DNA of 64,000 nucleotides from Flavobacterium cucumis (lineage in GTDB: Bacteria; Bacteroidota; Bacteroidia; Flavobacteriales; Flavobacteriaceae), in contig NZ_FRYK01000002.1 of assembly GCF_900148835.1 (NCBI RefSeq), positions 310,001-374,000 on the forward strand, read 5' to 3'. Made by a program: the position numbers and the translations under genes. The notes under the pieces are model-generated. The model was given only the letters and a program-made list of their open reading frames with translations. It did no database searches and was not told where the DNA came from. Positions 9,146 through 17,691 of the stretch are shown here, piece by piece (positions within the stretch are counted from its first letter, which is position 1; each line of letters opens with the position of its first letter).

Positions 9146-10156
9146 ATGAAAAATATTTTAAGTACAATTCTTTTTGTAGTTGGATTTTTAAATTTAACAA
9201 TTGCACAAAACAAAGAAAAAGATAGTATCCTTGCCGAAATCAATACTTCCAAAGGTAAAATTATAGTAAAATTAGAATACAAAAAGACACCAGTAACGGT
9301 AGCCAATTTTATTTCTCTTGCTGAAGGGAAAAATACAAAAGTGAAAGAAACATTAAAAGGAAAACCCTTCTATAACGGACTTAAATTTCACCGAGTTATT
9401 TCTGACTTTATGATTCAGGGTGGTTGTCCAGAAGGAACTGGAATGGGAGACCCTGGGTACAAATTTGATGACGAAATTGTAGGAGATTTAAAACATTCTG
9501 GAAAAGGAATTCTATCAATGGCTAATGCTGGACCTGCAACAAATGGCAGTCAATTTTTTATTACTCATAAAGCAACACCGCATTTGGATGGAAGACATAC
9601 CGTTTTTGGACATGTTATTAGTGGACAAGAAGTGGTTGATAAAATAGTAAAAGATGATGTAATTACTTCGATAAAGATTATACGAATTGGTAAAGCTGCC
9701 AAAAAATTCAATGCCGAAAAAACGTTTGCAGATTACTTTGTAAAAAAAGAAGAAGCAGACAAATTAGCTGCTGAAAAACAAAAAGAAGCTAAAGAAAAGG
9801 CACTAAAAGAATTTGCAAATGCGGCTACAACGCCTAGCGGATTAAAATATATCGTTTTACAAGCTGGAACAGGGAACAAACCAGTTGCCACAAGCAATGT
9901 TAAAGTACACTATACAGGAATGTTTCTAGACGGAAAAATTTTTGACAGCAGTGTACAAAGAGGTCAAACAATTGATTTTGGCTTAAATCAAGTAATTAAA
10001 GGATGGACAGAAGGCGTTCAATTAATGCCCGAAGGTTCTAAATACAAATTCTACATACCTTCCAGTTTAGCTTATGGTGAAAGAGGAGCAGGTGGCGTAA
10101 TTCCTCCAAATACTGATTTAATTTTTGAAATTGAATTAATCAAAATAAACCAATAA
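9146..10156 (+). CDS. Periplasmic cyclophilin-FKBP fusion peptidyl-prolyl isomerase (copy 2)
   Basis: A 336-residue paralogue of the gene upstream, with the same order: signal peptide (ending I-A-Q, no lipobox), cyclophilin domain (F-H-R-V-I-S-D-F-M-I-Q-G-G; N-G-S-Q-F-F-I-T), Lys/Glu-rich linker, FKBP domain (V-H-Y-T-G; V-I-K-G-W; Y-G-E-R-G-A-G-G-V-I-P-P). Unlike copy 1 the FKBP pocket Trp is present, while the cyclophilin Trp is His (P-H-L-D). The pair therefore looks like a tandem duplication with complementary pocket changes. It is the last gene of the nrnA-gldI run and is followed by a strong bidirectional terminator. Confidence 0.85.
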   Translation: MKNILSTILFVVGFLNLTIAQNKEKDSILAEINTSKGKIIVKLEYKKTPVTVANFISLAEGKNTKVKETLKGKPFYNGLKFHRVISDFMIQGGCPEGTGMGDPGYKFDDEIVGDLKHSGKGILSMANAGPATNGSQFFITHKATPHLDGRHTVFGHVISGQEVVDKIVKDDVITSIKIIRIGKAAKKFNAEKTFADYFVKKEEADKLAAEKQKEAKEKALKEFANAATTPSGLKYIVLQAGTGNKPVATSNVKVHYTGMFLDGKIFDSSVQRGQTIDFGLNQVIKGWTEGVQLMPEGSKYKFYIPSSLAYGERGAGGVIPPNTDLIFEIELIKINQ

Positions 10157-10164
10157 TATAAAAT

Positions 10165-10200
10165 AGAAAAGCCGCTAAAATTAAATTTAGCGGCTTTTCT
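10165..10200. terminator. Bidirectional terminator between the isomerase operon and the 143-residue gene
   Basis: A 15-bp perfect inverted repeat (10165-10179 with 10186-10200) around a 6-base loop, GC-rich in the centre and flanked by A and T runs, works in both directions for the two convergent genes. Confidence 0.85.
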
Positions 10201-10206
10201 ATATTT

Positions 10207-10638
10207 CTAAAATCTCCAATCAAATTCGTCCTTATCACTAAAAACAGCACCTATTTCAATCTTAACGATTTCGTTATAATCTACATGAAAGAACAACCAG
10301 TTTTCTTCGTTAAAATAACTTATCATACCTTCAACTGTATCCGTCTCAAAAGGTTTAATTTTATTTTTCTCTAAAAGAGGATAAATATCACTCCAATTTT
10401 TACCAATTACAGTGGTATTAAACAGCTTAACAATTGGATTAGTGGTTGTCATATATCCCAATCTAAAATCTTCCTCCTTATAAAAAATCAAACGAAGTTT
10501 TCTAACGTTATACATGAAAACAACATTTTCTTCTTCATCCTTGTATTTTGTATCGGGTTTACCCAAAATTTTAGTAACATCTTGCTCTTTCATTCCGAAA
10601 AGCAAATTGTCAATTCCATACTTTAATTTAATTTCCAT
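10207..10638 (-). CDS. Conserved-looking hypothetical protein, 143 residues
   Basis: I do not recognise the family. The protein is soluble, acidic and has no signal peptide. The first 35 residues contain F-G-M-K-E-Q-D-V-T-K-I-L-G-K-P-D, which resembles the G-M-x-x-x-x-V-x-x-x-L-G-x-P turn of BamE/SmpA-like folds, and alternation of hydrophobic residues in the rest suggests a small beta-rich domain. It converges on the isomerase operon and lies downstream of typA, from which it is separated by a terminator, so it is transcribed separately. Confidence 0.6.
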   Translation of the reverse strand: MEIKLKYGIDNLLFGMKEQDVTKILGKPDTKYKDEEENVVFMYNVRKLRLIFYKEEDFRLGYMTTTNPIVKLFNTTVIGKNWSDIYPLLEKNKIKPFETDTVEGMISYFNEENWLFFHVDYNEIVKIEIGAVFSDKDEFDWRF

Positions 10639-10654
10639 CCGTATTTTTGCTAAA

Positions 10655-10678
10655 AAATCCCGATTTTCATCGGGATTT
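10655..10678 (-). terminator. Terminator of typA
   Basis: A 10-bp perfect stem (10655-10664 with 10669-10678) around a 4-base loop, followed on the minus strand by a run of T, lies 6 bp after the typA stop codon. Confidence 0.8.
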
Positions 10679-10683
10679 AAAAA

Positions 10684-12483
10684 TTATGCTATTTTAAAAC
10701 GTTTTCTATCGTTTTCATTCAAATAGATTTTACGTAAACGTAACGATTTTGGCGTTACCTCAACATACTCGTCTTTTTGAATGTACTCTAATGCTTCTTC
10801 TAATGAGAATTTTATTGCAGGAATAATTCTTGCTTTATCGTCATTACCAGAAGAACGTACGTTTGTTAATTTTTTAGTTTTAGTTACATTCACCACCATA
10901 TCATCTCCACGTGAATTTTCACCAATTACCTGACCTTCGTAGATATCCTCATTAGGATCAACGAAGAATTTACCTCTATCTTGTAATTTATCAATAGAAT
11001 AAGGAATTGCTTTTCCGTTTTCCATAGAAATTAATGAACCACCTAAACGTCCTGGTATTTCACCTTTGAATGGTTGATAATCAATAAAACGGTGCGACAT
11101 GATAGCTTCACCAGCAGTAGCAGTTAACAATTGATTTCTCAATCCGATAATTCCACGAGATGGAATGTTGAATTTGATAATCATACGTTCCCCTTTAGGC
11201 TCCATAGATAACATTTCACCTTTACGAATAGTTACAAATTCAACCGCTCTACCTGAAAGATTTTCTGGTAAATCAACAGTTAATTCTTCAATTGGCTCAC
11301 ATTTTACACCATCTATTTCTTTAATGATTACTTGTGGTTGTCCAATTTGTAACTCATATCCTTCTCTTCTCATGGTTTCAATTAAAACCGATAAGTGCAG
11401 TACGCCACGACCAAATACTAAGAATTTATCTGCAGAATCAGTTTCGTTAACTCTTAATGCTAAGTTTTTCTCTAATTCTTTATTCAAACGATCTTTAATG
11501 TGACGAGACGTTACAAATTTACCTTCTTTCCCAAAGAAAGGAGAATCGTTAATGGTAAACAACATACTCATTGTTGGCTCATCAATAGCGATAGAAGTCA
11601 AAGCTTCTGGATTTTCAAAATCAGCAACTGTATCACCAATTTCAAAACCTTCTAAACCTACAATAGCACAGATATCACCTGCAACAACTTCTTCTACTTT
11701 TTTACGTCCTAAACCTTCAAAAGTATGTAACTCTTTAATTTTGGATTTACTTATTTTTCCATCTCTTTTTACCAAAGAAATATTCATCCCTTCACGTAAA
11801 ACACCTCTTTGCAAACGACCAATCGCAATACGACCTGTAAACGAAGAGAAATCCAAAGATGTGATTAACATTTGAGGTGTACCTTCAGAAACTTTAGGAG
11901 CTGGAACATGTTCTAAAACCATGTCTAATAATGGTTCAATGTTTTCTGTTTGATTTTTCCAATCATCAGACATCCAGTTGTTTTTTGCCGAACCGTAAAC
12001 TGTTGGGAAATCTAACTGCTCTTCTGTTGCACCTAATTCAAACATTAAGTCGAAAACTTTTTCGTGAACTTCTTCTGGAGTACAATTTTCTTTATCTACT
12101 TTATTAATAACCACACAAGGTTTTAAACCTAAGTCAATCGCTTTTTGTAATACGAAACGCGTTTGTGGCATTGGTCCTTCAAAAGCATCTACTAAAAGAC
12201 AAACACCATCTGCCATATTAAGTACACGTTCTACCTCACCACCAAAATCGGCGTGACCAGGAGTATCGATAATATTGATTTTTGTTCCTTTGTAAGTTAC
12301 AGAAACGTTTTTAGAAGTAATAGTAATTCCTCTTTCACGCTCTAAGTCATTATTATCTAAGATCAAATCTCCCGTGTTTTCGTTTTCACGAAACAACTGA
12401 CAGTGATACATAATTTTATCAACCAAAGTAGTTTTACCGTGGTCAACGTGGGCAATAATTGCGATGTTTCTAATAGAAGTCAT
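10684..12483 (-). CDS. typA: Translational GTPase TypA/BipA
   Basis: A 599-residue ribosome-binding GTPase of the EF-G/LepA class. The G domain shows [10 protein letters not shown] (G1) near residue 12, the R-G-I-T-I effector loop, D-T-P-G-H (G3) and N-K-V-D (G4). Domain 2, EF-G-like domains and the TypA-specific C-terminal domain follow; the length is normal for the family. It acts on 50S assembly and stress adaptation in other bacteria. A monocistronic unit is likely: its own terminator follows and a -7 element precedes it. Confidence 0.97.
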   Translation of the reverse strand: MTSIRNIAIIAHVDHGKTTLVDKIMYHCQLFRENENTGDLILDNNDLERERGITITSKNVSVTYKGTKINIIDTPGHADFGGEVERVLNMADGVCLLVDAFEGPMPQTRFVLQKAIDLGLKPCVVINKVDKENCTPEEVHEKVFDLMFELGATEEQLDFPTVYGSAKNNWMSDDWKNQTENIEPLLDMVLEHVPAPKVSEGTPQMLITSLDFSSFTGRIAIGRLQRGVLREGMNISLVKRDGKISKSKIKELHTFEGLGRKKVEEVVAGDICAIVGLEGFEIGDTVADFENPEALTSIAIDEPTMSMLFTINDSPFFGKEGKFVTSRHIKDRLNKELEKNLALRVNETDSADKFLVFGRGVLHLSVLIETMRREGYELQIGQPQVIIKEIDGVKCEPIEELTVDLPENLSGRAVEFVTIRKGEMLSMEPKGERMIIKFNIPSRGIIGLRNQLLTATAGEAIMSHRFIDYQPFKGEIPGRLGGSLISMENGKAIPYSIDKLQDRGKFFVDPNEDIYEGQVIGENSRGDDMVVNVTKTKKLTNVRSSGNDDKARIIPAIKFSLEEALEYIQKDEYVEVTPKSLRLRKIYLNENDRKRFKIA

Positions 12484-12503
12484 TTATAAAATTTTTGAAG
12501 GTG

Positions 12504-12511
12504 CAAAGGTA
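12504..12511 (-). promoter_or_regulatory. -7 element of typA
   Basis: On the minus strand this reads TACCTTTG, a full match to TAnnTTTG, 20 bp before the typA ATG. No clear -33 TTG is seen at the usual distance. Confidence 0.55.
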
Positions 12512-12582
12512 ATGTTTATTTTTATAAAAACACTATAGTAATCAATACTTTAGTAAAAATAACATAATAATAATATACAAAA

Positions 12583-12605
12583 AAAGCTCTCAAAATGAGA
12601 GCTTT
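12583..12605 (-). terminator. Terminator of rpsT
   Basis: A 9-bp perfect stem (12583-12591 with 12597-12605) with a 5-base loop, followed on the minus strand by T-rich sequence, lies 22 bp after the rpsT stop codon. Confidence 0.8.
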
Positions 12606-12627
12606 AGTATATTTTAACAACAGTAGA

Positions 12628-12879
12628 TTACAAAGAAGCTACATGTTTAGTTAATTTAGATTTTAAGTTAGAAGCTTTATTATCGTGGATAATATTCTTC
12701 TTAGCTAATTTATCAATCATAGAAATTACAGTTGATAATTTTGCAGAAGCCTCAGCTTTATCAGTAGCTAAACGAATAGCTTTGATAGCATTACGAGTTG
12801 TTTTGTGTTGGTATCTGTTTAACACTCTTTTTTTCTCGTTACTTCTAATTCTTTTTAAAGCAGATTTATGATTTGCCAT
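12628..12879 (-). CDS. rpsT: 30S ribosomal protein S20
   Basis: An 83-residue, strongly basic, helical protein with the typical N-terminus M-A-N-H-K-S-A-L-K-R-I-R and a second helix rich in Lys and Ala. The length is normal for S20, which binds the 5' domain of 16S rRNA. It is bounded by its own terminator and, upstream, by the terminator of the tRNA-Glu pair, so it is a single-gene unit. Confidence 0.95.
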   Translation of the reverse strand: MANHKSALKRIRSNEKKRVLNRYQHKTTRNAIKAIRLATDKAEASAKLSTVISMIDKLAKKNIIHDNKASNLKSKLTKHVASL

Positions 12880-12931
12880 TTTGTTCTTTTTTTAATTGTA
12901 ATAATTGTTATAAACTACTAGTTAAAAAAGA

Positions 12932-12970
12932 AAAACCTCCCACATTCACCCAGGCGAACACTTTGGTTTT
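12932..12970 (-). terminator. Terminator of the tRNA-Glu transcript (or rpsT leader attenuator)
   Basis: On the minus strand AAAACC (12965-12970) pairs with GGTTTT (12932-12937); inside lies a second stem around a CTGG loop. A T-rich tract follows. The position after the two leftward tRNA genes suggests a terminator; an attenuator in an rpsT leader is the alternative. Confidence 0.6.
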
Positions 12971-13035
12971 AACTAATAAAACAATAACCGAGACACCAAT
13001 TATTATTTTATAAAACTTATTTACAACTAATTTTG

Positions 13036-13107
13036 TAGCCCGTAGGGGAATCGAACCCCTCTTACCAGGATGAAAACCTGGCGTCCTAACCGATAGACGA
13101 ACGGGCC
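13036..13107 (-). tRNA. tRNA-Glu (anticodon TTC), copy 2 in transcription order
   Basis: A 72-base cloverleaf on the minus strand. The 7-bp acceptor stem closes with a G-U pair, the anticodon arm is CCAGG-TTTTCAT-CCTGG with anticodon TTC, and the T arm is GAGGGG-TTCGATT-CCCCT. The discriminator is A and CCA is not encoded. It is base-for-base identical to the neighbouring copy. Confidence 0.95.
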
Positions 13108-13132
13108 ATTAACCTATTCTATTTCAAAATTG

Positions 13133-13204
13133 TAGCCCGTAGGGGAATCGAACCCCTCTTACCAGGATGAAAACCTGGCGTCCTAACCGATAGACGAACG
13201 GGCC
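13133..13204 (-). tRNA. tRNA-Glu (anticodon TTC), copy 1 in transcription order
   Basis: Identical to the copy 25 bp away in all 72 positions, with the same TTC anticodon and no encoded CCA. It is the promoter-proximal gene of the pair. Confidence 0.95.
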
Positions 13205-13251
13205 ATCTCGTACTTCGAACTCTAATAGAACTCATTTCCGTAATGCGAGTG

Positions 13252-13281
13252 CAAAGATAAACACATTTTTTATTCCTGCAA
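13252..13281 (-). promoter_or_regulatory. Promoter of the tRNA-Glu pair
   Basis: On the minus strand a TTG (13279-13281) and TATCTTTG (13252-13259) are separated by 19 bp. Transcription would begin about 40 bp before the first tRNA. Confidence 0.7.
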
Positions 13282-13320
13282 TAGCATCAATATTTTTTTT
13301 TCGCTTTTTTTACTATTTTT

Positions 13321-14799
13321 TTAGTAAGCCTTTGCAAATAACACTCTTCCAATCGAAGGCTTTCCTGTTAAAACACAAGTTCCCGCTTCTTCTACTCTAT
13401 CTAAAGCAATACAACGAATAGTTGCTTTTGTCAATTCTTTGATTTTTTCTTCAGTTTCTGCAGTTCCATCCCAATGTGCCGCTAAAAAACCACCTTTTGT
13501 TTCCAAAACTTCTTTAAACTCATCAAAAGAATTTACTTCCGTAATATGAGCATCTCTATAATCCAATGCCTTAGCAAATAAATCATTCTGAATAGTAGTC
13601 AATAAATTTTGGATATAAGCCGCTACTCCATCCCTAGAAACCACTTCTTTTGATAAATCATCTCTACGAGCGATTTCGTAAGTTCCGTTTTCCAAATCGT
13701 TTGGTCCAACAGCAATTCGAACTGGAACTCCTTTCAATTCCCATTCTGCAAATTTAAACCCTGGCTTTTGAGTATCTCTGTTATCGTACTTAACCGAAAT
13801 TCCTAATTTTCTTAATTCAACAACCAAACCGTTTACTTGCTCTGAAATGGCATCAAATTGTTCGTCTGTTTTATAAATCGGAACAATCACAACCTGAATT
13901 GGTGCTAAATTCGGAGGCAATACTAACCCTTTATCATCAGAATGCGTCATTACTAAAGCCCCCATCAAACGCGTTGAAACACCCCAAGAAGTTCCCCAAA
14001 CGTGTTCTTGCTTCCCTTCTTTATTGGCAAATTTAACATCAAAAGCTTTGGCAAAATTCTGACCTAAAAAATGCGAAGTTCCTGCTTGTAATGCTTTTCC
14101 GTCTTGCATTAAGGCTTCAATACAATAGGTTTCATCTGCTCCAGCAAAACGCTCTGTTTCTGTTTTCAAACCTTTAATTACTGGAATTGCCATGAAATTT
14201 TGAACAAAATCAGCATACACATTCATCATTTTCTCCGATTCTTCAATCGCCTCTTGACGCGTTGCATGTGCCGTATGACCTTCTTGCCATAAAAATTCAG
14301 CTGTTCTTAAAAACAAACGCGTTCTCATTTCCCAACGAACCACATTAGCCCATTGATTAATCAGCAAAGGTAAATCACGGTAAGATTGCACCCAACCTTT
14401 GTAAGTTGACCAAATAATTGCCTCAGAAGTTGGACGAACGATTAATTCTTCCTCCAATTTAGCATTTGGATCAACCATTAATTTCCCTGGTCTTTCTTCG
14501 TCATTTTTCAAACGATAATGAGTTACAATAGCACACTCTTTTGCAAAACCTTCTGCATTTTTTTCTTCTGCCTCAAACATACTTTTTGGAACAAACAAGG
14601 GGAAATAAGCATTACTATGTCCGGTTTCTTTAAACATTCTATCTAGTTCAGCTTGCATTTTTTCCCAAATTGCATAGCCATACGGCTTAATTACCATACA
14701 GCCTCTAACACCTGAATTTTCCGCTAAATCAGCCTTTACGACTAGTTCGTTATACCATTTGGAATAATCTTCCGCTCTTGTTGTTAAGTTCTTGCTCAT
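13321..14799 (-). CDS. proS: Prolyl-tRNA synthetase, short class without editing insert
   Basis: A 492-residue class II synthetase. Motif 2 and 3 regions are visible (R-P-T-S-E-A near 125; [23 protein letters not shown] near 160; a Gly-rich G-T-S-H-F-L-G-Q near 240), then an anticodon-binding domain (Q-V-V-I-V-P-I-Y) and a C-terminal domain ending A-K-A-Y. The length and missing insertion domain fit the eukaryote/archaea-like ProRS form found in Bacteroidota. The start at 14799 (M-S-K-N-L-T-T-R) is preferred over the longer frame because a -7 element lies at 14854-14861. Confidence 0.95.
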   Translation of the reverse strand: MSKNLTTRAEDYSKWYNELVVKADLAENSGVRGCMVIKPYGYAIWEKMQAELDRMFKETGHSNAYFPLFVPKSMFEAEEKNAEGFAKECAIVTHYRLKNDEERPGKLMVDPNAKLEEELIVRPTSEAIIWSTYKGWVQSYRDLPLLINQWANVVRWEMRTRLFLRTAEFLWQEGHTAHATRQEAIEESEKMMNVYADFVQNFMAIPVIKGLKTETERFAGADETYCIEALMQDGKALQAGTSHFLGQNFAKAFDVKFANKEGKQEHVWGTSWGVSTRLMGALVMTHSDDKGLVLPPNLAPIQVVIVPIYKTDEQFDAISEQVNGLVVELRKLGISVKYDNRDTQKPGFKFAEWELKGVPVRIAVGPNDLENGTYEIARRDDLSKEVVSRDGVAAYIQNLLTTIQNDLFAKALDYRDAHITEVNSFDEFKEVLETKGGFLAAHWDGTAETEEKIKELTKATIRCIALDRVEEAGTCVLTGKPSIGRVLFAKAY

Positions 14800-14853
14800 T
14801 ATGAATATTTTGGCACAAAAATTGTTTATATAAATTTTAACTAAGTTTGAATG

Positions 14854-14881
14854 CAAAAATAGTTAAATTTGAAGTGTGCAA
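14854..14881 (-). promoter_or_regulatory. Promoter of proS
   Basis: On the minus strand TATTTTTG (14854-14861) matches TAnnTTTG, with a TTG at 14879-14881, spacing 17 bp. It gives a leader of about 50 bases and overlaps the -7 region of the divergent lipoprotein gene. Confidence 0.6.
14864..14871 (+). promoter_or_regulatory. -7 element of the Trp/Gly-rich lipoprotein gene
   Basis: TAAATTTG matches TAnnTTTG and lies 29 bp before the ATG at 14901. The nearest TTTG upstream is at 14846-14849, 14 bp away, shorter than usual. It lies inside the proS promoter region. Confidence 0.5.
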
Positions 14882-14900
14882 CAATAAAAAAATAAGAGTT

Positions 14901-15917
14901 ATGAAAACTTACTATCTATTCAATCAAAAAAGAGTTGCTTTTACCTCAATATGGGTAATTATGATTTTTTTAAATTCATGCGGTTCTTATCAAAATGTTT
15001 CTTATTATGATAACGACGGTGTTTATGGTACTACTAGACCAACAGAGCCTGTTGTAAACAAATATAGTGAGCAAAATATGGAGAGTTCCAATGTGTATTC
15101 GCAAAGATTTAGAGCAATGCAAGATGATTTTGGTTACTTTACCGATGTAGACAACTATAATTCTCAAAATCAAGATACTGTTGTAACTGTTTATAATAAC
15201 GAGTACGACAATCAAAATTATGCTGGATGGGGAAACAATGCAACTTCTGTTTCAATCAATTATTACGACAATTGGGGCTGGAATAATTGGTATTCACCTT
15301 ATTGGGGAACTGGATGGAACTGGGGATGGAATTCTTGGTATGGAAACAACTGGGGTTGGGGATGGAACTCTTGGTATGGCCCTAATTGGGGTTGGGGCTG
15401 GAATTCTTGGTATGGTCCAGGCTGGAACTCTTGGTACGGAAACAATTGGGGTTGGAACGGTTATTATGGGAGAGATGTAGTATACAACAGAGGCAGAAGA
15501 GGAGGCAATGGTTACTACAACATTGGAAACCGAAGAAATGATGACTTTAACTACAATGACATAAGAACAAATAGAAATTACAGTAACAATAGAGGCAACA
15601 CCACTACTCGAAATAATTTCAGCCCAAGAAGAAATCAAAATATAGTTACACCAAGAAATTCCTCTACGCAACCAAGAAATTACACGCCCAGAAACCAAGC
15701 ACCGAGAGAAAATAACTACACTCCAAGAAACCAAGCGCCAAGAGAAAATAACTACACGCCAAGAAACCAAGCGCCAAGGGAAAATAACCACACACCAAGA
15801 AACAACAACTACTCTAGTCCTAGAAGTTCTTCAGGAGGCGGTTTTGGTGGAGGTCGTTCCGGTGGCAGCTCAGGCGGAGGTCGTTCTGGTGGTGGAGGAA
15901 GAGGCGGAAGAGGCTAA
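14901..15917 (+). CDS. Low-complexity Trp/Gly/Asn-rich lipoprotein
   Basis: A 338-residue predicted lipoprotein: an N-terminal hydrophobic segment ends F-L-N-S-C with Cys at residue 27 (lipobox-like). Residues about 115-190 are an array of imperfect W-N-S-W-Y-G and W-G-W-G-W units; an Asn/Arg-rich stretch follows; about residues 255-305 hold three near-identical 12-residue units built on P-R-N-Q-A-P-R-E-N-N; the tail is Gly/Ser/Arg-rich (G-G-G-R-S-G-G). The start at 14901 is preferred over 14847, which precedes the -7 element. I know of similar Trp/Gly-repeat lipoproteins in flavobacteria without a proven function; exposure on the cell surface is an inference. Confidence 0.75.
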   Translation: MKTYYLFNQKRVAFTSIWVIMIFLNSCGSYQNVSYYDNDGVYGTTRPTEPVVNKYSEQNMESSNVYSQRFRAMQDDFGYFTDVDNYNSQNQDTVVTVYNNEYDNQNYAGWGNNATSVSINYYDNWGWNNWYSPYWGTGWNWGWNSWYGNNWGWGWNSWYGPNWGWGWNSWYGPGWNSWYGNNWGWNGYYGRDVVYNRGRRGGNGYYNIGNRRNDDFNYNDIRTNRNYSNNRGNTTTRNNFSPRRNQNIVTPRNSSTQPRNYTPRNQAPRENNYTPRNQAPRENNYTPRNQAPRENNHTPRNNNYSSPRSSSGGGFGGGRSGGSSGGGRSGGGGRGGRG

Positions 15918-15961
15918 TCTTGAATACTTACATTTGACCCATTAAAAAAATAAAAATTGCA

Positions 15962-17509
15962 ATGAAAAAAATATTTTTATCCTTTCTTTTGGTTAACTCC
16001 TTAGTTTCTATTGGACAAGAAACCACAATAGATGACGCATTAAGATATGCTACAACCAACTTAACCGGTACGGCACGTTTTCGAGGAATGAGCGGAGCTT
16101 TTGGAGCTGTAGGTGGTGATTTATCTTCCATCTCTGTGAATCCTGCTGGATCTATATTGTTCAACAACAATTTTGCTAGTTTTTCCGGCTCTAATTTCAA
16201 CAACAATAACAAATCAAATTATTTTGGAGATAACACTAAAGAATCTTTTAGCACACTTGACTTGAACCAAATAGGTGCTGTCTTGGTTTTTAATGACACT
16301 TCTGGAAAATCAGAATGGAACAAAATTGCTGTTGCTCTAAATTATGAAAACACCAACAACTTTGACAACAGTATTTTTTCAGCCGGAATCAATCCTAACA
16401 ATTCTATTGGGAATTATTTCTTAAATAAGGCACAAGGGCTACCTCTTGAATTTTTAGAATTACAACCCGGTGAAAGTATTACAGAATTGTATTCATATTT
16501 AGGCCAAACTATTGGGTTAGGATTCCCTGCACAACAAGCGATGCTAGGATACCAAGGCTTTCTTTTTGAAGCAAATGACCCTAATAATCCAGACAACACC
16601 GAATATTACACAAACATACCAACTGATGGAAATTATTATCAAGAAAACTATATTAAGTCTCTTGGATTCAATGGAAAGTTAACCGCAAACTTAGCAACAT
16701 CGTACAAGAATAGACTTTTTTTAGGAGTAAACCTTAATGCCCATTTTACGGATTATACTAGAGTAAGTTCGGTCTATGAAGGGAACAACAATCCTATATT
16801 TAGCACTGGCACAACCGTAACAGAACTTCAATTTGACAACGAATTATACACCTATGGAAATGGTTTTTCATTTAATTTAGGTGCAATCGCAAAAGTTTCT
16901 GACAAGATTAGAATAGGATTAGCATATGAATCTCCAACATGGTATAGATTAAACGATGAATTATCACAACGATTAATTGTAAATTCAACAGACGGAACTA
17001 ATGATTTTCAAGATGTTATAGCTCCAAACGTAGTAAACATTTATGAAACTTATAAATTACAAACACCTAGCAAATGGACATTAAGCGGTAGTTATATTTT
17101 TGATAAAAAGGGATTACTAAGTGTTGATTTTACCAAAAAAAATTATGGTAATACTCGATTTAAGCCTACAAATGATGATGTATTTAATACAATAAACACG
17201 CAAATAGACCTCAATCTTCAAAACGCCTATGAACTTAGAATTGGTGGTGAATACAAAATAAAACAATGGAGTTTAAGAGGAGGTTATCGTTTTGAAGAAA
17301 GCCCATATAAAGTAGATTTTGCAATGGGTGACTTAACTGGTTACTCTGCAGGAATAGGATATAATTTTGGAGAAAGTAGATTAGACTTTGCTTTCTCAAA
17401 TTCACATAGAAATTACACTCAAAGTTTTGTTTCATCTGGTATGAATGATACCGCTAGAATAAGGAATGTTCAAAATATAGGAACGCTAACTTATTCAATA
17501 AATTTCTAG
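15962..17509 (+). CDS. OmpP1/FadL-family outer membrane protein
   Basis: A 515-residue protein with a signal peptide (cleavage after about residue 19, S-I-G-Q), the N-terminal hatch-like region R-G-M-S-G-A-F-G-A-V-G-G-D-L-S-S-I-S-V-N-P-A-G typical of the FadL/OmpP1/TodX group, and alternating aromatic strands to the final S-I-N-F, a barrel end. Family members move hydrophobic compounds across the outer membrane. Flavobacterial copies are often labelled hemin receptor, which the sequence does not prove. The gene follows the repeat lipoprotein by 44 bp and a terminator comes after it, so the two may be co-transcribed. Confidence 0.85.
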   Translation: MKKIFLSFLLVNSLVSIGQETTIDDALRYATTNLTGTARFRGMSGAFGAVGGDLSSISVNPAGSILFNNNFASFSGSNFNNNNKSNYFGDNTKESFSTLDLNQIGAVLVFNDTSGKSEWNKIAVALNYENTNNFDNSIFSAGINPNNSIGNYFLNKAQGLPLEFLELQPGESITELYSYLGQTIGLGFPAQQAMLGYQGFLFEANDPNNPDNTEYYTNIPTDGNYYQENYIKSLGFNGKLTANLATSYKNRLFLGVNLNAHFTDYTRVSSVYEGNNNPIFSTGTTVTELQFDNELYTYGNGFSFNLGAIAKVSDKIRIGLAYESPTWYRLNDELSQRLIVNSTDGTNDFQDVIAPNVVNIYETYKLQTPSKWTLSGSYIFDKKGLLSVDFTKKNYGNTRFKPTNDDVFNTINTQIDLNLQNAYELRIGGEYKIKQWSLRGGYRFEESPYKVDFAMGDLTGYSAGIGYNFGESRLDFAFSNSHRNYTQSFVSSGMNDTARIRNVQNIGTLTYSINF

Positions 17510-17525
17510 AAAACAAATAAGCAAG

Positions 17526-17553
17526 CCACTTCACAAATCGAAGTGGTTTTTTT
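17526..17553 (+). terminator. Terminator after the FadL-like gene
   Basis: CCACTTC (17526-17532) pairs with GAAGTGG (17540-17546), followed by seven T. Confidence 0.85.
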
Positions 17554-17665
17554 ATACCCAAACTATAGCTAATAGCTCCGATGGGTGCGAAAACTTTTAT
17601 AGCGGACAGCAAGACAGACCATTAAAAAATTCCTAAACGCTGATGCTTCTACTAATTATTTTATG

Positions 17666-17673
17666 TAATTTTG
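17666..17673 (+). promoter_or_regulatory. -7 element of rimO
   Basis: TAATTTTG matches TAnnTTTG. It overlaps the TTG at 17671 that would give the longest frame, so the ATG at 17692 is the start. No TTG is seen at -33. Confidence 0.6.
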
Positions 17674-17691
17674 CACCTCAAATTTAAAAGC

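Noticed and set aside
9016..9306. 96-codon antisense frame across the isomerase genes
   Set aside because: It runs against the two isomerase genes without a promoter or domain.
12932..12970. Ribosomal S20 autoregulatory leader
   Set aside because: The hairpin could be an attenuator, but the position downstream of the two tRNA genes and the T tract fit an ordinary terminator better; no S20-binding mimic was seen.
15294..15791. 165-codon antisense frame in the Trp/Gly-rich lipoprotein gene
   Set aside because: It is the mirror of the repeats on the other strand; its residues follow from the tandem codons, and no promoter or start context fits.
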